Shown here piece after piece: positions 59,701-64,000 of a stretch of 64,000 nt of DNA. This stretch comes from Euglena gracilis (lineage: Eukaryota; Euglenida; Euglenophyceae; Euglenales), in the NCBI GenBank assembly GCA_039621445.1, contig CP154954.1, forward strand, positions 49,455,847 through 49,519,846. Reading direction: 5' to 3'. The first letter of the stretch is position 1; each line of letters begins with the position of its first letter. Under the pieces are notes generated by a model. It did not search any database. It was not told where the DNA came from and saw only the letters and a list, made by a program, of their open reading frames with translations. The translations under genes and the position numbers were made by a program.

Positions 59701-60946
59701 GGGCTGGCGCTCCCCCCCCCGTTCAGGGTTAAAGAGGTTCCTCAGGTGTGCAAGAGGTTTTCTGAAGCTGGAGGGGATCTGACCCCCGGACGGGGGGGGG
59801 GGTTCCACACCAACCATTTAAGGTTAGTGTATGTCCCTACACCGCTGGAGTTACACCAGAGTTGCTCACCTGGCCAGGCGGAGCTACAAAAGAGCACTGG
59901 TGTAATTGGTACCTGGCGACTCACCACACAGCAAACTGGGCCAGAAGCGAAGCTAGCGCCGGCCATAAACAGACAAGAAGCTGTTGCGCAACTAGGGGAG
60001 GGGGGTCCACACACAGACAAAATGGGCCAGAGGCGAAAAACAGCGCCAGGCCAGAGGAATGGATATCCGGCACCAAACAAACAGCCACAGTGCACACAGT
60101 GGGGGGAGGTCCAGCCACCCAGCACCTTTTTTCCACCCACCAGCTCCAGTCCCCCTCAGGGGGCCGCTGAAATGAAGTCTGGCCCAGCCCAGCAGAGCAG
60201 GGCAGAATTTGGTGCAAAGCGTCGAAGATTTGTTGAACCTGCGTTCCAGCCAGGTCCTACCTGGCAGCCAGCTGGACCTCCCTCCCCTTGGACCCTCCCC
60301 CCCCCCCAGGGGGAGGGTCCTACCTTGTTTTCCCAGGTGGCCGTCTGGACCCCATCCACCCCCCCCCCTCACACCTCAAGTCTCGGTTTACCATTGGTGG
60401 GCCGAAGGTTGCTGCCCTCCCGTAGTGGCCGGAATGGGGTGGGGCAGCGCTGGCACCAGTCGGATGGTGAGAGGCTGCCTGTGGGCAAGGACCTCAGCGA
60501 GAAGCCACTGGGGCCCCCATCCGTGCAGTCGCTCTGTGGAGCCGAGGGCAGTGTGTCATTTTCCGCTTTTGAGAAGGCAACCCCGGAACCCCATTGTCCA
60601 CCCACAAGAAATTCCAAACCAAACCCACCAAAAGAATCTCACGAACACCGCATTAACAACAGTTTGCAAAAGCTGCCGGCCAGTCCGGTGGGGCTGGAGG
60701 TAATTGGGGGAGGGGGGGGGGGCAATTTATCAATTTATCGCCCGCAGGTGCTTTCCTTTGCTCTTGCCTGTATTTATTTCCTCCCATGCCACACCCCCGC
60801 CGTGCGAGTGGAACAGGTCGGGGGGGGGGGCTCCCAGCGGTTGCGTCGCCCCGACCTTCCTGGCCACCCGGGCCTTTCCCGCCGTGCTGCGGTTCGATAC
60901 CATCTTCCTCGACATCCTGAACGACCTCCACCTGGTGGCGTGCTGA
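56778..60946 (+). CDS. Tandem CCCH zinc-finger protein, C-terminal part
   Basis: Plus-strand exons: about 56778-56913 (extending to 56920 under the model given in the findings), 58055 or 58069 to 58234, 58825-59029, and 60838-60946 (stop TGA at 60944). The last three joins agree in phase (1, 2, stop). Two CCCH fingers are visible. The first is split between exons: VCLDYLKGKCTRER then CRYPHP. The second is VCEVWAATGQCKFGAKCNRLH, with C-X8-C-X5-C-X3-H spacing. CCCH fingers of this kind bind RNA; the first has the C-X7-C start and wording of muscleblind-type fingers. A Pro/Ala linker, an amphipathic stretch (AEFETFAQSLLKSVDEAG) and a hydrophobic end (FDTIFLDILNDLHLVAC) follow. The intron between the finger halves has no GT donor at the expected point. 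Upstream exons are probably those listed between 46.3 and 52 kb. Confidence 0.78.
59345..59721. mobile_element. Probable degenerate CAGGGG-ended element
   Basis: It starts CAGGGGATAAAATG and ends in a C run then G. Flanking heptamers GTCAGGG (59338-59344) and TTCAGGG (59722-59728) match at 6 of 7 positions. The interior repeats GCATTTTT and TGCGCATTTTTT words. It lies in the last intron of the CCCH gene. Confidence 0.55.
59815..60080 (+). repeat. Dispersed repeat, family O, copy 2
   Basis: Direct-orientation relative of 29130-29330, with the same order of conserved blocks (ACACCAGAGTTGCTCACC, GGCCAGGCGGAG, ACTCACCACACAGCA, GCCATAAACA). It lies in the last intron of the CCCH gene. Confidence 0.8.
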
Positions 60947-61343
60947 CCCCCGCCAGGCAACCTGCGTCCAGGGGTTGCTGACGGCAGCCGCACAACGAAA
61001 AGAAAGGTTTGGCCCTTCTTTTTGAACTGCATGCGCCCCAACACTACATAGATGCCCCCCCCCCTTGTTGTTGGTTGAGCTTGTCCCCTTGGTTGAGCTT
61101 GTCCATGACACACCACAGGGGGGGGGGGGTACCAGCTCAGACATTAGATACGTAAAAGTGCAAGGGTGCAACATTTGCTTGACGAGGTTTGAAAAAGGTA
61201 TTTTATTTTTTTCAACCGAATTGTGTGAGCCACGCTTCTCCATTTCCTTTTTTATCACTTTTGCATCTGTGTTTCAGGATTTGCCCTTTTTTACAAGGAC
61301 AATAGCTCTTCACTTTGGGTCTGTGTCTTAAAGCATCTGACAG

Positions 61344-62480
61344 CAGGGGGGGGGAAAAATGCAACTTGCATAATTTGCATTTTTTTGCATAATCGGAATT
61401 TTCCGAAATTTGCATTTTTTTGCATTTTTTTGCATTTTTTTGCATAAAATATTTTGACCCGGAAAATTTTTTTTTGTAGTTGGTCGCCATATGTTTGCAT
61501 TTTTTTGCATTTTCTTTGCATTTTTTGCATTTTTTTTTGCATTTTTTGCATAAAATATTTTGTCCTGGAAAACTTTTTTGCAGTTGGTCGCCAATGTCAT
61601 GTTTTGTCTCTGGTCCCTCTGCAGTTGCCTGGGGTTTTTGGGGTCTCAGTGCTTGCTGTTGTCTTCCAGGAGGAGGTATTGCAAAAACTGGCTCCTACAC
61701 TAGACATTTACCCCCACACCCCCCCACACCCCCCCACACCCCCCCCCCCACACCCCCCCCACACCCCCCCCACACCCCCCCACACCCCCCCACATATGTT
61801 TGCAAATTGGAGGTCCCTCCAAAACCCGCCCAAGACCGCATTTTTTTCCTCACCGTCCAAATTGCACAATTTTCTCAAAGGTTTGAATGTCGGAGGTTTT
61901 TGAAGCAAAAAAATGGTTGAAATACCAAAAAATTGCCAAGAGAAAAAATGTCAATAAAATTTGAGTGTGCCAAAATTTGGGGCAGTTTTTTTGACTTTGT
62001 ATTTTATCACCACTCCTGAAAACAACTTAAACCTGAGAATTTTGGAATTTTTTTCATCAAAATGTATGTTTTTTCCGTGAAAAATTGGAGCCCAGATAGA
62101 CATTATCCAGGCCCACAGCCACCGATGAGGGGTCCGGTGGCCTACGGCCATTGCGGCGGCGGGGGGGGCGGGGGGGGGGTCCCCCCCCCCCCCCCACCCC
62201 CCCACACCCCCCCACACTTGTCTAGTGTAGGAGCCAGTTTTTGCAATATATGTCCAGGAGGTCTTCTTTGTGAATCATTGACAGGTATACACCGGCATTG
62301 TGACATGCCTATGGATTATAGGCAGCAACTCTGTTACATTCCAGCCTTTTCTCAGGGTTTTCTCAGGGTTTTCTTTGCAAGTTGCATTTTTTTGCATTTT
62401 TTTGCATTTTTTTGCATTTTTTTGCATTTTTTTGACTTGCATAATTTGAAGGGCCAAGTTGCATTTTCCCCCCCCCCCTG
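61344..62480. mobile_element. CAGGGG-ended TIR element, 1.14 kb, with 7-bp target duplication
   Basis: It starts CAGGGGGGGGG then AAAAATGCAACTTG and ends CAAGTTGCATTTT then a C run and CCCTG. Exact direct repeats CTGACAG lie at 61337-61343 and 62481-62487. Subterminal zones are arrays of GCATTTTTTT words (61370-61560 and 62385-62435). A 107-bp unit containing TGCATAAAATATTTTG is duplicated (about 61440 and 61548). Another TIR element is nested inside. Confidence 0.9.
61677..62248. mobile_element. Nested TIR element
   Basis: A 26-bp perfect inverted repeat, GCAAAAACTGGCTCCTACAC then TAGACA at 61681-61706, is mirrored at 62219-62244. It encloses CCCCACACCC-rich blocks and a GC-rich middle. It lies wholly inside the 61344-62480 element. 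Confidence 0.8.
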
Positions 62481-62487
62481 CTGACAG

Positions 62488-64000
62488 GAAAAAGCCGTAA
62501 AAAATAAGGCAACAAAGAGGGAAAAAAAACACAACAGCAAAATGCAAAGAAAAGGGTGGAAACCTGCGGAAATAAAGAAATACCGAAATGCACCCCGACA
62601 ACATAATTTTTGATAAAGTTCGGGAAATATGTTATTTGGGACACCAAGGATTGACAAAAATTTTTCTAGGTTTGGCAGCCACGAAATTTTCCAACTTTTA
62701 TTCCCGGGCAGCAGTGCAGTCCACCGCTGGATGCCCAAGGTCTTCTGCTTAGGGTCTGTTGGAATTTTCATTGAAACGTTCCAGAAATTCTGTGCAGAAG
62801 TCGGTTTTGGATTCTGTTCGCATGCTCCCTCCCCCCCCTCCTTCTCCAATGCCCTGGCCAACGTATGTGGCAGTGTTGCTGCCCACTTCCCCCCTGCCTC
62901 TCCCTGCTCTCCCTCGCTGTGAGGACGAGCAAGCTTTTAAAAAAAAGAAACGGTGTACCGCCTATGATTCACTTGGGACATGCTTTACTGCCAAACTTTG
63001 TTTTGGTTGCTTTTACTGCCAAACTTTTTTGCCATCAGCCCTATGTGTTATGAAAACATGCAGAGGCTTATTATTCACTCAACGCGACGTTGGCAGTCAC
63101 AAAACAACCCCCCAAAAAATTGTGTTTGGAGTTGTCCCCTGGCTTGTTCTGATTAAGTCTTCAGGGAACTGTCATCCTGTCCATATTTTCCTATATTTTC
63201 AATTTTTCAATTCTTTTTTATGAGGTGTGGTGCCGTGAAAATTGCATCACTTATTCATCAACCTCGCCGGTCCCAATCCACCCGCCCACACCCTTCAAAC
63301 ACCCACCCCCCCCCTGGGGGTGGGGTCACGCAGGCGTCATGTGAATCTATAATGACCCCCAAATGGCGTTTCAGGTCTTCCGAAACATCATTGACCCCCT
63401 GTCATTTGATTTGGGGGGAGTTCATTGAACAAGAGCTATGGGTCTGGTTTTTTCCCAGGTGAAGGCCGGGGCCAGAAAATTTTTTCAGCGGTTCTGGGCC
63501 GATTTTGGCTGGATTTTGGGTGGTTGACCACCAAGGGGGGGGGGGGTGAGTGGGTTTTCGAAAAGTGGCTGGGTGGGTTTGGGGCTGGGAACAAAATGAC
63601 CTCCAGGGGGCCACCAAGTGAATCGATGTTTGGGGTTTGGGGTTTTTTTTAACTTGTGTCATCAGGTTTGTCTGCATCTGCGAGGTAGTCCGGAGACATT
63701 CCATTTGTCAGGTGGGGAGGAGGAAGTGGCTGGCCCGGCTTGATGGCGCCTCACTGGGTGTGGTTCAGGCTCGGCAGCGTGTCCCTCCCGCAGCCCTCCC
63801 TTCCCGCCAAACCAATCAAAATTTTCTGTGCCCCGCAGTCCGGCTGGGCCCTGCAACCCTCGCTTGTGCTGCCCTGTGGTGGTTGCCAGCACGGGGAGGG
63901 GCTACGTTTTCCACAGCGCATATGGGCATCGCACACACGTCAGAGTGTCCCAGACCAGGTTTATTTTTAACAACGCGACGAGGGGGCGCCTTGTGCGATG
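62488..64000. other. Right flank without a supported gene
   Basis: A minus frame at about 62630-62861 (NFWNVSMKIPTDPKQKTLG, then a hydrophobic C-terminal stretch) is protein-like but has no recognised domain or splice sites. From 63200 to the end I see C runs, a G run near 63536 and no convincing exon. Confidence 0.35.

Noticed and set aside
59614-60981. 455-residue plus-strand open frame
   Set aside because: It crosses a dispersed repeat and the acceptor of the true last CCCH exon in another frame; the in-phase splice model ends at 60946.

Overview
This window is nuclear DNA from a eukaryote. Coding sequence is GC-rich and cut into short exons (about 50 to 250 bp) joined by GT-AG introns. 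Introns and spacers are crowded with microsatellites, G or C runs of 8 or more bases, and many short inverted-repeat elements. The gene content (TENT4/Trf4 poly(A) polymerase, zinc knuckles, IP3-receptor channel, tandem CCCH fingers) fits many eukaryotes. The high-GC exons and the density of terminal-inverted-repeat (TIR) elements inside introns look more like a free-living protist or alga than an animal, but I cannot name the lineage.

Layout. (1) 23.8 to 2.3 kb, minus strand: a long train of exons encodes seven CCHC zinc knuckles (23.8 to 18.0 kb), low-complexity Ala/Pro/acidic linkers (17.7 to 16.1 kb), an orphan exon (13.5 kb) and then a non-canonical poly(A)/nucleotidyltransferase core of the TENT4/Trf4 type (12.3 to 2.3 kb, 3' end beyond the window). 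Nearly every exon joins its neighbour in phase. In fungi and animals the zinc-knuckle Air/ZCCHC7 proteins and Trf4/TENT4 are separate partners in the TRAMP complex. Here they lie head-to-tail on one strand with no visible stop, poly(A) site or start between them, so one fused gene is possible. (2) 28.95 to 27.85 kb, minus: a broken retrotransposon Gag with one zinc knuckle. (3) 35.5 to 33.3 kb, minus: the 3' part of an unrecognised gene, four exons. (4) 35.9 to 43.9 kb, plus: the C-terminal channel half of an inositol 1,4,5-trisphosphate receptor, through pore, post-pore linker, coiled coil and stop codon. (5) about 46 to 60.9 kb, plus: a Pro/Ala-rich protein with tandem CCCH zinc fingers, whose last exons and stop are well defined.

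The mobile component is striking. Five elements (four with exact 7-bp direct repeats) begin CAGGGG and end in a C run, usually CCCTG, and carry arrays of a 7 to 10-bp word. Other elements have C-run ends next to TTAA, TAAA or TTTA, and one of these forms most of a zinc-knuckle intron, including its splice donor. A 2.96-kb element with 70-bp TIRs sits in a TENT4 intron and is packed with GCGCAAATGCGC-type palindromes. Several conserved reading frames break at homopolymers (IP3R pore exon, Gag), so some breaks may be assembly indels and others decay.
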